Numbered from the stretch's first letter, positions 11,801-25,240 are shown. The stretch: DNA of 64,000 nt from Physella acuta (GCF_028476545.1 NW_026731945.1:458501-522500); one strand, 5' to 3'. Made by a program: numbers and translations. Notes: generated by a model not told the origin, from the sequence alone.

Positions 11801-13703
11801 ACGCCGCCATTTTATTGTACTAAAGAGTAAACAATAAAATGTGACGTCACGGTCCCGCCGAGTGTAGTGGTCGTTCTAAACTTTAAAAAAAAATAGGGTT
11901 ACTCTACGTATGAATAAATCAATAAATTAATTAACGTCTTTAAATAAATGTGTGATTAACGGTCTGTCTGCATTAAAAAATTATTCTCTACCTACATACT
12001 ATTTTACAGCTCTCCAGATAGAGTAGAACATATCACAATAGTCAATCAGGCAAACAAACAAAAAAATAAATATTCAAACATGTAAACAAACTTGACTTTT
12101 AGTAGTATACTAGAATACCCGTCATCCGTTGGATAACTGGGGGTTTCGGGGGTCATCCATCAAAAAACATCACGTCTGTCACTCAGAGGCATAGCGACCC
12201 TTCCCGGCGCCCGGAGACAAAGTTTTCGATTTGAACCCCCCCCCCCCCCGCAAGATTTCGATTTGACCCCCCCTCAAGCTTTTGATGTGCACCCCCCCAC
12301 CCCCACTCAAACTATCGATTTGAACCCCCCTCAACCTTTCAATTTATTTTTCCAAACCATTTTGGCGCCCCAACATATGTCCCCCCCAGCCCCCCCCCTT
12401 CCCCCATCCACCTCCCCCCGCCTCCCCTCCCCCCTCCCCGCCTCCCCTCCCCACCCGCCTCCCCTCCCCTACCGCCCCCCCCCCCTCCTCGCTACGCTAC
12501 TGCAGTGTCACTTATCGTCACAAAAAACAGACCCCACATTCAAAAATATGTTTTTTATCTTTTAAAAACACCGAAAACATTGATTTCGGACTATCCCTTC
12601 ATATACTGACGTCACATGTGACCTACTCAACTCTACTTCACCTGCCCAGTGTCCCGCCAAGTCTCAGACAACATGTATTTATCGTTTAAAAAAACATTCC
12701 AGCCGAGCATGTCTCTGACCACACTATCCTTTCATATGCTTAGGACAAAGAAACAGATGAACTCTACTTCACCTGCCCTGTATCTTGCCAAGTTCAGATA
12801 GGCAACTTTTTCATTTACATCTAAAAAAAAAAAAATTGAAAAAAAAAATTTCATCGACATATTGGTTTAGAACCCGTGCCACCTCCATGAGAGCCGACTA
12901 CGCTACCAGCTTAGCTATTTACTCGTGACGTCACAAGTGAATTTTTATACTATACTATGCGTCTCCTTATGCAACTTGATTTACGCGGATAGATTCTAGA
13001 TCTAGATCTAAGTCTAGTAGTACTAACTTTCAAATTAAATTTTATCTTAAATTAGCCAAACAAAGATTTATATAAAATAATTAAGGCCTGAAATAGATTC
13101 TAGATGTAGAATTTACATTAAGTCTAGATCTAGAATTTACATTGAGTCTAGTGACCTACATCTAGGTTAGATCTAGATCTAGGCTAGATTCATAACTTTC
13201 CTTCGACAGCTGATCTTTAGATGTAGAGAAATTTATCGTAAAACTAAATGAAAAAGACAGTTGAAAATTGATATAAGTGTTGGAACGTAATAAATACAGC
13301 AAACGGACGTATTGTTTAAGTTATAGCCGGCAGAAAATTAGCTTTGTAACGCGTTAAACTTTTGAATGGGCCACAAAGTCTATAATAGAGTCCGCCATTT
13401 TTATTGAACCAAAAAGTAAACACATCAAGGGACGTCAATATCCCCACAAAGTTTATTCAAAGTATTAACATTTTTAAAAAAAATACGGTTAATTTAACTA
13501 TGAATAAATCAATAAATTAATTAACGTCTTTAAATAAATTTGTGATTAACAGTCTGTCTTAAAACAAAATTTTTTCTCGACCTACATACTATTTTACAGC
13601 TTTCCACGATGCGTGCAACCATGAGCAATAGTCAATCAGGCAAACAAACAAACAAAAAAATAAATATTCAAACATGTAAACAAACTTGACTTTTAGTAGT
13701 ATA
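8814..13703. repeat. Three tandem copies of a ~1.6-kb repeat
   Basis: Units start at 8814, 10508 and 12109, each with ACTAGAATAC(C)CGTCATC. The period between units two and three is 1601 bp. Each unit has a C-rich block related to the GGCGTAGCGA family, then a CTAGATCTAG-rich block. Units two and three are almost identical in their first parts, while units one and two are almost identical in their last ~650 bp. The array interrupts the shared 3' flank of BTB-kelch copy 2, with TA on both sides. Small open frames inside (for example 9880-10119 on the - strand, repeated at 11481-11720) look non-coding. An assembly duplication is possible. Confidence 0.85.
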
Positions 13704-14040
13704 TAGATAGATAGATAGATAGATAGATTGTTTTGAGTACTTTTTTTTTTCATTTAAAATTGTATACATTAATTTCAAAATCCTAATTTAGATGGAATAG
13801 TTTGAAATTTGGTCAGCACAAGTTGTTTCATCAAATACAGCAGCCCAAGTTATCAATACTTAGAATATATGTTCTTCCAATGCTATGAACACATTTGTGA
13901 GAAAACACTGGGTGTAAAGCGTTGATAATAAAAAAAAAATAAGCGGAGTTTTAAAATAGCTTTAAATCTACATTTGAAAAAAAAATTCAATCTCGTTTAT
14001 AAAGCAAATTTTTTTTATATGCGCACATAGAAGATATTTT
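13704..14040. other. Resumed 3' flank of BTB-kelch copy 2
   Basis: After a short (GATA)n run the flank homologous to 3010-3225 and 24900-25240 continues (AATTTAGATGGAATAGTTTG, CAATGCTATGAACACATTTG). This proves that the 1.6-kb array was inserted into a once-continuous flank. Confidence 0.75.
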
Positions 14041-14154
14041 CTTTTTTATAACAAGTAATTAAAAAAAGTCTAGTGACAATTTTAGCGCAATTTCCTTATG
14101 TTATCTAAAAATAGCTCTGTCGTAGCGTAAATCAAGAGCAGGGTTAGTAAAACC

Positions 14155-14420
14155 ATTGGTTAGTTATTAAAACGTTTTTTATTAAAAAAAAGTTCAGTAT
14201 ATTACATGTTTTATTTACAATAGAGTAACGTGACTAAAAACCATTGCGCGCCTAGCTACCAAACGTGATGTCGCAGCCATTGATCGTGATGGCGCAGCTA
14301 TTGAACGTGATGACGCGTGTGGTGTGGTTGGAAAAACATGCCTACTAATTCGGTCCAAATTTTAATTAATTCAAAAAATTTTTTGTGACCGAACGAAAGG
14401 ATATTTTTGAAAACTTTATC
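14155..14420 (-). repeat. Fragment of the AACCATTGCGCGCC fold-back family
   Basis: Shares with 33449-34109 and 61706-62316 the core ACTAAAAACCATTGCGCGCC, the TTAAAACGTTTTTTAT segment and the AATTCGGTCCAAATTTTAAT segment, in reverse order relative to 33449-34109. The long inverted arms are missing here. About 18610-18730 is another small fragment. Confidence 0.6.
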
Positions 14421-14806
14421 GGCAATATTGTTCTAAATTATGGCTGGAATCGATTGGTACTTGTTTCAAGTCGCTAAGTAGTCTGGTTGCCGAGATATGG
14501 GCAAAAAACTGCATTTTCTCGAGGTTTTTTGGCTTTTTCGGGAAATCCATGAAAGAAACCCGGAATTTTTATGGCCTATGTTCATCCTCGTAACTTGCTT
14601 AACATAATTGCTTTTGTAACTAGTCGTCGATATTGCTTCGTTGAGGAGGAGATACGACTTAAAGCCAGGACACACATCCATACATTCATCCATCCATCCA
14701 TTCCCAGAAATGACGAGTTAATAAACGCAATTCTCCAGAATGGAAATTGCGCTAATACAAAATATTACAACAATGTACATTAGATCTATTATTATACTAG
14801 AAGGTG

Positions 14807-15545
14807 GCGTTATCAATTATGTACGTTTAGAGTAACGTCCCTTTTGTTTATGCGTATAAGCGTTGTGTCTTGTATGAAACGTAAAAAATGTAGCCTACAC
14901 TTCTTAAGCATATTAGCTATTAGAAGGTGAGTGACATTTATTTAAAGTTAGGACTTAGAGATTAGGGGTATATAAAGACAGAGATAAGTTAGAAGGTCAG
15001 TCATCATTTAGTTGTCGCTTGGTTATCGTAGGGACCTAATAGTTATTGTAGTTCAAGTATTGTTATCTCCCGTCCATCGTTCTGCTATAGTTATTGTATG
15101 CATCCCATCATAGTCAACTGTGGTAGATACATGCTGTATGCAAATATCAATTAAAGAACCAAGACAAATCAAAGGATTTTGTATTTCCAGTGAAACTACG
15201 TTATCTTGTGCCGTACGTCCTTACCAGCATCTCGTATCGCAACAACGACTAGCAGCTAGAAATATCACTAAGGAGAAGATACTGACAATGCATTTCGTAC
15301 AATCTCCGGCCAATGCGCGCATGGCCAGTAACCCCTGGCCAATGTCCGAAGAATTTAAACTTATCAGCGGCTTTAGTACATTGGCTGCCTAATGCGAGCT
15401 TTGCTCGTAATACCCTGGCCATTCTCCGCTGTAGGCTACAGTGTGAATGAGTGTTAATAAATCTGGCATGGTTTTCATTGTGATAACAGTATTGCTTTAC
15501 TAGTGTTTGTTAAGCATTCTTTATGCAGTTAAGACATTGACTAAA
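14807..15545 (+). mobile_element. LTR-like repeat fossil, copy 1
   Basis: Homologous to about 26205-27290. It has the layout of a promoter-bearing terminal repeat: a TATA box (GGGTATATAAAG) about 25 bp before a TCAGTC-type initiator near 15000, and AATAAA about 450 bp later (near 15460). No internal retroelement region is attached, so at most a solo LTR-like fossil. The class is uncertain because no clear TG...CA ends were found. Confidence 0.35.
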
Positions 15546-15663
15546 CGGGAAGTCAAACCAAGAGGCACACTGCCAAAGAAAAAAGATCTTCATTTGTATT
15601 CATTTTAAAAATAAATAGCAAAATATGGGTTACTCATGTATGTGATAGCCTCTGTATAAGTAT

Positions 15664-15916
15664 ACGCGTGTTAACTTGCACTACGCCGTATAGGATGTTG
15701 ACCTCGATTTCAGGCTGCTTTACTCTTTGGATTGGCCTTCATAGCCTTTGTCCAACAAAGAACAAACTACAAGACAGTAGTTGTTTGATTTTGGAGTTGT
15801 CTCTCCTAGAAGAAAGACTGTCCCCAGCTAACGAGCCTCATCTGCCTAAGGGTTCGAAATCAAAACTTTTCGGTTTAGCAACCATGAGCTTTAAAGACTC
15901 GACCACACCGACCCCA
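15664..15916 (-). mobile_element. tRNA-derived SINE, monomer
   Basis: Read on the - strand it starts GTCGGTGTGGTCGAGTC and has a B-box-like TTTCGAACCCT, then a body with AGACAACTCC, CAAAGGCTAT and CAGCCTG segments shared with the SINEs at 26704, 37619 and 46073. The A-box region is TGGTCGAGTC. It interrupts the block that also occurs at 27290-28250. Confidence 0.75.
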
Positions 15917-15929
15917 TTAAGGAACGAAA

Positions 15930-16235
15930 TCTATGACAGTCGGCCTCAAAGTCAACGCGACACAAGATAGAAGTTTCAAACGACATTGTTTCTGTGGATG
16001 ATTGTAGTGAAAGATGAGTTTCAATATCTAGAATTAGCCTGAGTTTAAGGATTAGCCTTTGATTAAAGTGAAGGCCAAATGTGGATATTAGCGTTGGTTT
16101 ATGTTTCAGTTAAATAATAAGCTGCCAGGACTTCAATGCCACACTGTCTATCACTTTGCCGAGGCCATCACATATCAAGTTAGAAGAAACGGCTTTGGTG
16201 AAATCTGTTACTGCCTGGAAATTAAACTATTTTTT
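15930..16235 (+). pseudogene. NXPE exon-5 relic with adjoining intron, copy 1
   Basis: 16129-16218 can be read as SCQDFNATLSITLPRPSHI followed by a diverged LEETALVKSVTAW. The first 19 residues equal exon 5 of the NXPE gene at 46585-46686. Upstream (about 15940-16128) weaker similarity continues into the preceding NXPE intron (for example TTAGCGTTGGTTTA). The donor site is lost (TGGAAATTAA instead of AG|GTAATTAA). It is an orphan exon in a repeat block, not a working gene; the second copy is at 27940-28248. Confidence 0.75.
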
Positions 16236-16331
16236 TTCTAATTACATATAAGTAGACAATTATGCTTAAACTCGTATTCAAGTAATTTCATTATGTATTT
16301 ATAAGTATATAATTATATATATATATAATTT

Positions 16332-17200
16332 ACACCTACTTGTGCTGTGTAGTGAAGGAGTGCAGGGGGATGAATGGTGGTGAATGTTGTTTGTACTTTG
16401 TACCCTCTCCCGTTCTTCCCTGTTCAATCCTCGTGCTCTGAGTTATGACTATGACAACCGTTTTGTGCCTGTTTTCTGTAAGGGTATATATAAGGTGTGT
16501 TAGAACGTGTGTGATTGCCTCAGTTTCCTTTAGATTTCATCCAGAATCAGTGTAGATTTCTTTCGTAATTTTAGCAACTGTTTCTTAGTTTTCATACTAG
16601 CATTTGCATTTATTGTTTGAATAAACTGTTAGTGAGGATGCGGACCGTACCTTGTGATAACAATTAGGGGAGTGAAACCAGGGCAAAAATAGCTAAATAT
16701 ATATAGAAAAAAACGATCATTCCCGTTAAAAAGATGATAAATTAGGGTTAAAACGTCTTTTTAAAGAGCAAAATTGACAAATCCCGTTAAAAGTGTGGAG
16801 GGGGGGGGGGGGGGGGGTTGACACCATGATGCAAACCTTCAAACGATATAGAAAACAATACTCCATCGACCTGTATATATAACCGACTATATATGAAGAT
16901 CGTTAGTATTACAGGGCACAGTTTAAAGCTGTCACCAACTAAAATATGCCTGAGGGAAAAAAGTTTCTTGAGAATTGTAATAACTGACACGTCAATCTAC
17001 GTCTGGGGCAAGGGTGGGGAGGGGTGACATCGTCAGGTTCCGCACCGGGTTACACCCGACCTAGCGACGCCACTGTGTGTATCTGGTATTAAATAAATTA
17101 AATTTTGAAGCTCCTTTATTTCCTTCTGTCTTGTTTTGCAACCCGTTAGTGGTTATTTAGTATTATAAGTTGCGTGACTATAATTGTTTGATAATCCCTC
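16332..17200 (+). mobile_element. LTR-like repeat fossil, interrupted
   Basis: Related to 32179-32850 (CACCTACTTG-GCTGTGTAGTGAA, GTACCCTCTCCCGTTC, a TATATAAGG box and a TCAGTTTC-type initiator, TATTGTTTGAATAAACTG). A C/G-rich element (about 16640-17072) lies inside it; the homology resumes at TATCTGGTATTAAAT. Solo terminal-repeat-like only; family not named. Confidence 0.35.
16640..17072 (-). mobile_element. GGCGTAGCGA-type (hAT-like) MITE with poly-G tract
   Basis: Ends at 17072 with GCGACGCCACTG, the reverse complement of the CAGTGGCGT(A/C)GC terminus seen at 47977 and 37791-38071. It contains the family's GTTACACCCGACC and a poly-G run at 16798-16817. The other end is not sharply defined, so the boundaries rest on comparison with the uninterrupted copy at 32179-32850. 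Confidence 0.55.
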
Positions 17201-17221
17201 GTATGTGAAATGTTTTCCATA

Positions 17222-17400
17222 AGAATCTTTACCATCTCAATACTCTGTATACGAGATAGAAAAAAGCTATTTTGACACATAGATTATTGTCCGTGTTGGG
17301 ATAGGAGAAAGGAAAAAGCTATATTGTCACATAGTGAATTGTCCGTGTTGGGAAATGGGACATTTTTTTAGTGGGTGTGGGATGGGGAGGAGACTTATAA
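17222..17400 (+). repeat. Dispersed repeat (AAGAATCTTTACC...TCCGTGTTGGG)
   Basis: Matches 34228-34370 (AAGAATCTTTACCGCCTCAA and an A-rich middle). Within this copy a ~60-bp segment (AGCTAT-TTG-CACATAG-TTGTCCGTGTTGGG) is itself repeated in tandem. No coding potential. Confidence 0.5.
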
Positions 17401-17439
17401 TGTAAGGGAGGTAATATATGCATGTGTATAGGTTTGCCG

Positions 17440-17800
17440 GCGTACCACTATCTATAATATAAGCGGACTGAGCGTGTGTCAGTCCTTCCGTCATCGTTAT
17501 AGATTTTGAAACCATAAAAGTAAACATCGCACCATGCAGTGCTTTTCAGTGCATCGCATTGACCTATTATAAGCAATACAGTAGGGTTTATTTATATAAC
17601 GGCATAAAGTTATTTTATAAAAGCCACCGTGTTTACTCTTAAAGAAAATATTAAATACACGCACATTACTAAAACATATTAAAAAGATCAATGTAAATAT
17701 CATTTTAATTTATATTCCTAGAAAAAAATGGATACATTCTATAAAAGAAGGCCGAAAAAACTAATTAATTCAACTTTTTTTTGGTAGTAATTTTTTCAAG
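17440..17800 (+). repeat. Dispersed repeat (CACCATGCAGTGCTTTT family)
   Basis: Matches 45530-45880 (+) and, inverted, about 18955-19300. Shared parts are the ATAGATTTTG-AACCATAAAAGTAAAC head, GTAGGGTTT-TTTATATAAC, and an AAAAAACTAATTAATT tail near a GGGAGGTAATTT motif. Confidence 0.65.
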
Positions 17801-18109
17801 GGAGGTAATTTGAAAATATATTTAACTCAACAATAATTTAAGTTAATCTTTTTTTTTTAATTGCTACCGCATTGATTAGTATATGTTAAGGTTCATAATT
17901 AAAAGAGAAAAATGTTAAGATTATTTATATTATTTTCTAATTAGTCTATGATTTCTCAAAATCACTATTTTTTTTAATTTTATTTTTTTGTTTTTTGGTG
18001 TTAACAGATGGTGAAATTTTATAATTATAGTATGGAGAATGCTGGAAGGCTCTCTCTGGGCGCGGACGCCTGTGAAAAGCGTGTTTTTCGGTGTTTAATT
18101 ATAATTACA

Positions 18110-19758
18110 CTAGCTGCATCCCGTGCTCCGCCACGGTAAATCTTTTTTAAATGTACCAACTTGGGAACAGAACAAAATTAAACACAACACAAACAAACGC
18201 AAAAAAAACACAAACGAAAAAACAAACACACCACTCATAACATAAACACAAATTAAATGCAATCATAAAGGCATATTGCTCACAGTCTAGCCCGTAGCGC
18301 CAAATCGCGCCCTTTCCCCCCCGCCCTAAAACTTTCGATTTGCGCTCCTGTCCCCCCCCCCCCCCGCCCTAAAACTTTCGATTTCCACCACCCCCCTCGC
18401 AAATTTTTTCCAACCCACTTTGGCGCCCCCTAAGATCGGCACCCGGGGACATATGCCCCCCCCCCTCGCTGCGCCTCTCCTATAAAACCCCTAGCTTGTT
18501 CACAAACCGAAAGATAGAATAATAAGTAGTAAACAGTATAAATAATAGGCAGTATTTAAAATATCCGTATTTTACCTACAATATTTCACTTTATCCATTC
18601 ACGCATTTTCTTTCCAGTACTTTAAATTTTAAAATTTACAATTGAGTTTCATAACTTAAACCATTGCGCACCTAATGAACGTGATGACAATTGACGCGTC
18701 TATAATAGTGCTGAATAGTTGATTAAAAATTATAAGTAATAACAGTAGGGCCTACATTTAGTGAATAAAATAAATAAAAGATTGCTAATTATAATTTTCT
18801 AACAATAATTTACTCTTACACATCCGAATAATTTGCATTCACATTTTGCTAATTATATTATTGCAACACTAAGTCCTTCTATGACGACCGTATATTTGCA
18901 TTCACATTTTTTATTAGCGTGAGTTTAATGTACTTTTAAATTACCTCTTTTGTCAAAATTAGAAAAAAGAGTTATATTAATTTGATTTTTCTACCGTACT
19001 GTTATTATGTTATTGAAATGTATCCATTTTTTTCTGGGAATATAAACGAAAATGATATTTGCCATTGATACTTTTAATATGTTTTAGCCGTGTGCGTATA
19101 TTTAATATTTTCTTTAAGTTATGCAAAAGAGTAAACACAGTGGAAATTATAAAATAGCTCTATGTCGTTATATAAACAAACCCTACTCTAATACTTATAA
19201 TAAGACACTGCATGGTGCGTAGTTTACTTTTATGGTCCCAAAATCTATAGCGATGACGGACAGACACAGCCCGCTTATATTATAGATTGCCAATGTGTTT
19301 TCTTAGAACCATAAAAGTAATCACCACTTGCCGTACATTCATTTGCATCGCATTGTTTTATTGTGATGGAGTAGGATCTATTTATGTGACTTAAATTTTA
19401 AATACTGGAAAGGCTCTCTTCTATCTTTCGGTTTTCGGACAAGCTAGGGGTTTTATAGGAGAGGCGTAGCGAGGGGGTGGTGGAAATCGAAAGTTTTAGG
19501 GCGGGGAGGGGGGGACAGGGGTGCAAATCGAAAGTTTGAGGGGGGTGTAAATCACCGGAAAGGGCGCGATTTGGCACTACGGGCTAGACCGTGAGCAATA
19601 TACCTTTATGATTGCATTTAAACTGTGTTATGTTATGAGTGTTGTGTTTTTTTTTTCTTATGTGTTTTTTTTTGCGTTCGTTTGTGTTGTGTTTAGTTTT
19701 GTTCTGTTCCCAAGTTGGTACAATTAAAAAAGATTTACCGTGGCGGAGATGCAGCTAG
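18110..19758. repeat. Large inverted repeat with CTAGCTGCATC ends
   Basis: The left arm (18110-18518) and right arm (19421-19758) are reverse complements over hundreds of bases: CTAGCTGCATC...CGTGG, an A/C-rich CACAAACAAACGC stretch, TGCAATCATAAAGGCATATT, the C-rich TTTCGATTT block, and CCCCTAGCTTG-CCGAAAGATAG. The ~900-bp spacer holds an inverted copy (about 18955-19300) of the 17440 repeat. It may be a composite fold-back transposon or a palindromic duplication. No open frame of note. Confidence 0.75.
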
Positions 19759-19763
19759 TTTAA

Positions 19764-20370
19764 TAGAACACTGATCAATTTGACTGCACACGATCTTTTG
19801 CGCACTAAAAATGTTAAGAAATAAAACCTATTTTCTCGCACCAATGAGATGCGACTATTCAATGTCAACATTGTTTACTAACTTTTCCTTTCGACCGTGC
19901 ATGTTTTGAATCTACGGCATTAGAAATCTTTTATAGTTCTAAATATTATAGAATGTAGATTTATGTAAAATCTATTACACGTAAAAACATTATCAGTGTA
20001 CGGATAAAATAAGTATAATGTGTTTTAAATAATAGATCTAATTGGAGTATAAATATTGTTAAGCGCTTATCTTATCGCATAGAAGCACATCTATAAAGAT
20101 CAAATAACCAATGTTTAAAATTTAGCCTCCTCTTTACTATAATTTGATTAAAGCTATATATTTAATTATTTAGTTTTAGGTGTTCGGTAATTATTGTAAT
20201 TTAATTATTTTATGCTTGATACATTGTTATAGTTTGATTGTTTAAATGCATGAGATAATGCCATGGCGAAAAAAATATTCTTTTATATGAACATAAGGCT
20301 TTGCAATTTGATGTCTTGAATATAAGGCAATAAAATTCTACTAAATTGATTCCAATAATGAATTTTAAAA
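19764..20370. repeat. Dispersed ~600-bp repeat
   Basis: Aligns along its length with 37022-37550: TTTTGCGCACTAAAAATGTTA, TTTCTCGCACCAATGAGATG, CTAAATATTATAGAA, and AAATATTCTTTTATATGA near the end. A diverged part is at 4465-4680. Non-coding. Confidence 0.65.
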
Positions 20371-20388
20371 TATATCTGGTGGAGTGGT

Positions 20389-20464
20389 AGCGACATGCCT
20401 AGAGAAGGAGGGGAGGCTATGCTCGCTTACGTGGTGGTGGTGTCCCGCAAGGTCCCCACGTAGA

Positions 20465-20467
<3 letters not shown>
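20389..20467 (-). repeat. Terminal fragment of the 38505-40345 TIR family
   Basis: Same sequence as 40257-40340 (ATGCCTAGAGA-GGA, GAGGCTATGC-CGCTTACGTGGTGG, GTCCC) ending beside a (TA)n array, as the other copies of this family do. Confidence 0.55.

Positions 20468-20549
<82 letters not shown>
20468..20549. repeat. (TA)n microsatellite
   Basis: Pure TA array separating the fragment at 20389 from the left end of the MULE-like element. Confidence 0.95.
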
Positions 20550-21994
<1,445 letters not shown>

Positions 21995-22111
21995 TTCCAT
22001 GTGTGCCTGTCTTTGAAAACAACACTATGTGTGTATGTGTTTGTGTGCGTGTGTGTTTGTAAAAAACTTATTGTCTTGTGTTTTAATCTACTTCACAGAT
22101 CTCCCTACAAC

Positions 22112-23884
22112 ATGAACTCACCTGAAATCTGCACAGAGGTCGTGAAATGTCTCGGGATTGTGTGGACAGACAAAAAGTTTCTCGACTTTACAATCAAGAT
22201 ACACAATGACACAATCACATGTCATAAGCTCGTTCTTGCTGCCTGCTCTGAATTTTTCCAAGCGTTGTTTCGATCAGGAATGAGGGAGATCACAGAAAAC
22301 TGCGTTGAGTTAAAAGATGTTTCCTATGAAATATTTCAGTTGATTCTGAAAACACTTTACACAGGTGTCAATGTTCTAACGTTGGATAATTTCATTCACG
22401 TTTGGAGGGCTGTGCACATGCTGCAGATTAACTTTATGATAAAAATGTGTGAACGATTTGCAAATAACGCTATTACAATGGACAACTGGGAAAACATTTA
22501 TGTAACAGCTAAACTTTTTGGCTCAACTTTTGTTCTAGATAAGCTTCAAAGCTTTATGTTGAGAAACTTTGAAAAAATTAGTATATCAGCAACATTTCTA
22601 CAACTGCCTTTCATCGAAGTTTGTGAATTGATAAAAAGCCAGGATCTTCGTGTCAGTAGTGAAGATATCGTGTTAGAATCAGTGATAAGATGGGTCGACT
22701 GCTATGCTCCAAATAATGCTAACACAGATATTACTAACACAAACAAATTAGTCGACATAGAAAAAGATGGCAGTGAATTGGAAAAAATACCTTCTGATAA
22801 CTCGCTTAATGTTGCATTAATCGAGCATTTATCTAGAAAAGATAAAATGACAGAATTGCTGAGTCTGGTGAGGACATGTTTAGTTACTCCTGCGGTTTTA
22901 ACACGAGTTTATCATCTTAAAATGTGTTCTGAAAATAAAGACTTTAGAGATATAATTGACAGCGCTTTAGCGTACCAAGCCCAACCTTCAAGAGACGGCC
23001 AGTGGCCATCAGCGGCTGTGCACAGATTGTGTAGTAGCTTTACACACGTTGGGGTTTATGCAAGAAAAGATGGACAGTTTAGAGCAATACGTGCTAGCGA
23101 TGAGACTTGGTTCGATTTGCCAACTTGTGATGGTTTAAAAGACAGTATTCAGCTAGTGACATTTGACGCAGATTTATACGCAATTGGAAAACCTCTTAAT
23201 ATGCCAAACATGCAATATAAATTGTTTGTCTTCTCTGGGAACGATTGGAAAGAAATTTCTAATCTGCCCTTAAACAATGTGTTACTTGTTTCTCATGGGC
23301 AGTTTATTTACATCTTAGACAAAAATGATAATGTAATTTATCATATAAACCCAACGAGTTTGGAATTTAAAAAATTCACAAACATTCCAACCCATTTAGT
23401 TGTAACCCACGCAACTATCTTTGAAAACTCCCTTCTTATTTTCTCCTCTGAAACCCAAAACAACATTGAGAACACAGTTGTTCACAATTATCAGTTTTCG
23501 TCTAACTCATTTACCAAGCTAACTCACATAGATGGGCCAGCGGAACAACTGATCAGTTTTAAGAACGACAAACACAGCTACATTTTACAGACGAATGGCT
23601 CATTGTGGGTTATTTCCGATGCATCGTTATCAGGACGAATTGAAGTAAAACTTGTTTCTAAACTATGGAATCGCCAAAGAAGACAATACGGCGCTCTAAC
23701 ATACGATGAAAAGTTAATTATTTTTGGAAATAAATATCAAACAGATCCGACAGCTGTTCCAGGACATCTTAAAGTTATTTCATACTGGGGACATAGTACT
23801 GCTATGTCAAATTTCGTTCCAGCTACACTTCCAAAGTCATCTTTACTTAGCTTAGGTAACTGTGAAGCTGTGTCTATCAAATAG
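22112..23884 (+). CDS. BTB-BACK-kelch (KLHL-like) protein, copy 3
   Basis: An intact 590-residue protein in one exon. BTB is at about residues 20-125, BACK at about 130-290, and a degenerate kelch propeller from about 300 to the end, aligned throughout with copies 1 and 4. A distinctive LRNFEKISIS segment after the BTB groups it with copy 2 against copies 1 and 4 (LQNFDQISLS). The start is the family ATG, 13 nt after the conserved CACAG acceptor (AG at 22097-22098). The frame is open upstream through the TA array, which I reject as coding. The C-terminus is slightly longer than in copy 1 (ends GNCEAVSIK). Inferred role: Cul3 substrate adaptor, substrate unknown. Confidence 0.93.
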   Translation: MNSPEICTEVVKCLGIVWTDKKFLDFTIKIHNDTITCHKLVLAACSEFFQALFRSGMREITENCVELKDVSYEIFQLILKTLYTGVNVLTLDNFIHVWRAVHMLQINFMIKMCERFANNAITMDNWENIYVTAKLFGSTFVLDKLQSFMLRNFEKISISATFLQLPFIEVCELIKSQDLRVSSEDIVLESVIRWVDCYAPNNANTDITNTNKLVDIEKDGSELEKIPSDNSLNVALIEHLSRKDKMTELLSLVRTCLVTPAVLTRVYHLKMCSENKDFRDIIDSALAYQAQPSRDGQWPSAAVHRLCSSFTHVGVYARKDGQFRAIRASDETWFDLPTCDGLKDSIQLVTFDADLYAIGKPLNMPNMQYKLFVFSGNDWKEISNLPLNNVLLVSHGQFIYILDKNDNVIYHINPTSLEFKKFTNIPTHLVVTHATIFENSLLIFSSETQNNIENTVVHNYQFSSNSFTKLTHIDGPAEQLISFKNDKHSYILQTNGSLWVISDASLSGRIEVKLVSKLWNRQRRQYGALTYDEKLIIFGNKYQTDPTAVPGHLKVISYWGHSTAMSNFVPATLPKSSLLSLGNCEAVSIK

Positions 23885-25240
23885 GATAGATATTTGGTTG
23901 ACTTTATTTATCCTTAAAAACACTGTTCTAAAGTTTACAAATAGAGAACACTCATTTGTGTTCTTTTTTTTTAACTTTTATTTTGTTATTTTTTAATACT
24001 TTTTAATCAAATACGCTTTCTTTAAAATAAGATACGAACTCGGGTAATGTTATAGAGTTTCCCACACATGCAATGACTTTAAAGTCAATAGTTTATTGAT
24101 TTACCAGAAACACATAAAGAGTTATACAAATAAAACCAGTTCTAACCATTTTGATGATACAGCACATTAGCTTTTTCTTTTAGGAATAACGGAGATGCGT
24201 ATCTTTAAAAGCCAAAGACAAAAGGCAACTTATTGATAGCCACATCTTGTGCGTTGTAGTTGTATTTTAAAATATGACACTCGAAATTATTTTATATTTA
24301 GCTTTGAGTTTTAATAGATTTATTATTTTGTAAATACTCCAAAATAGATTTATATAAAACTCATTAAAACATTTCCCGACCATGTTCAACCAGACAAACA
24401 TTTTCAAGCTTAATATTTAAATTATTTCGACTGTAATTTAATGACCGTTACTAGGTTTAGGATAACATCAACAATACAATACTTGTGATATTGCGTCAGA
24501 TTTGGAGCAGCCTTGTATCTTCCGTTATTTTAATCCATTGCCGAACAATGTGTAGTGTTTACAGGATATATTAATTTTGGGATTTCATAGTTTTATACCA
24601 TTTGTTTGCATATAATAATTAAGGTATTTCATAATTTATACTATTTATTTGCATATTCACAAGTACAAATTTAATTTATAAATGGCATGATTTCTTTTAA
24701 AAAGCAATACTTTTTTTTATTATTAAACTTTACAAAATTGACAAGTTTTCAGATTATGACAGCACACAAACAAGATACTTAATGATTAAAAACTAGCTTG
24801 ATTTATAAGAGAGTGAGTGGGATGTGTGAAAATGCAAACGTAGTCATAGATTGTCAAATATTTACCTGAAACTACCCTTATTAAAATATGCTTGTTTACA
24901 CGATAATAAAATATAAATAAATTGTTTTGAGTAATTTTTTTCTTTAAAAATTGTATACATTTTTAAAAATCCCAATTTCGATGGAATATTTGAAATTTGA
25001 TCAGCACAAGTTGTATCATCAAATATAGCAGCCCAAGTTATCAATACTTAGACTATTATGTTCTTCCAATGCTATGAACACATTTGTGAGAAAACAATGG
25101 GTGTAAAGCGTTAATAATCATAAAAAGAAAATAAGCAGAGTTTACCAAATAGCTGTAAATCTACATTTGAAGATAAAAAATACAAACACATTTATAAATC
25201 AAACTAGTTCATATGCGCACATAGAAGAAATTTTCTTTCT
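23885..25240. other. Shared 3' flank of BTB-kelch copy 3
   Basis: Uninterrupted version of the flank that is broken in copy 1 (by the repeat at 3226) and copy 2 (by the 1.6-kb array at 8814). It therefore serves as the empty-site reference (GATAATAAAATATAAATAAA near 24901). No gene. Confidence 0.75.
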
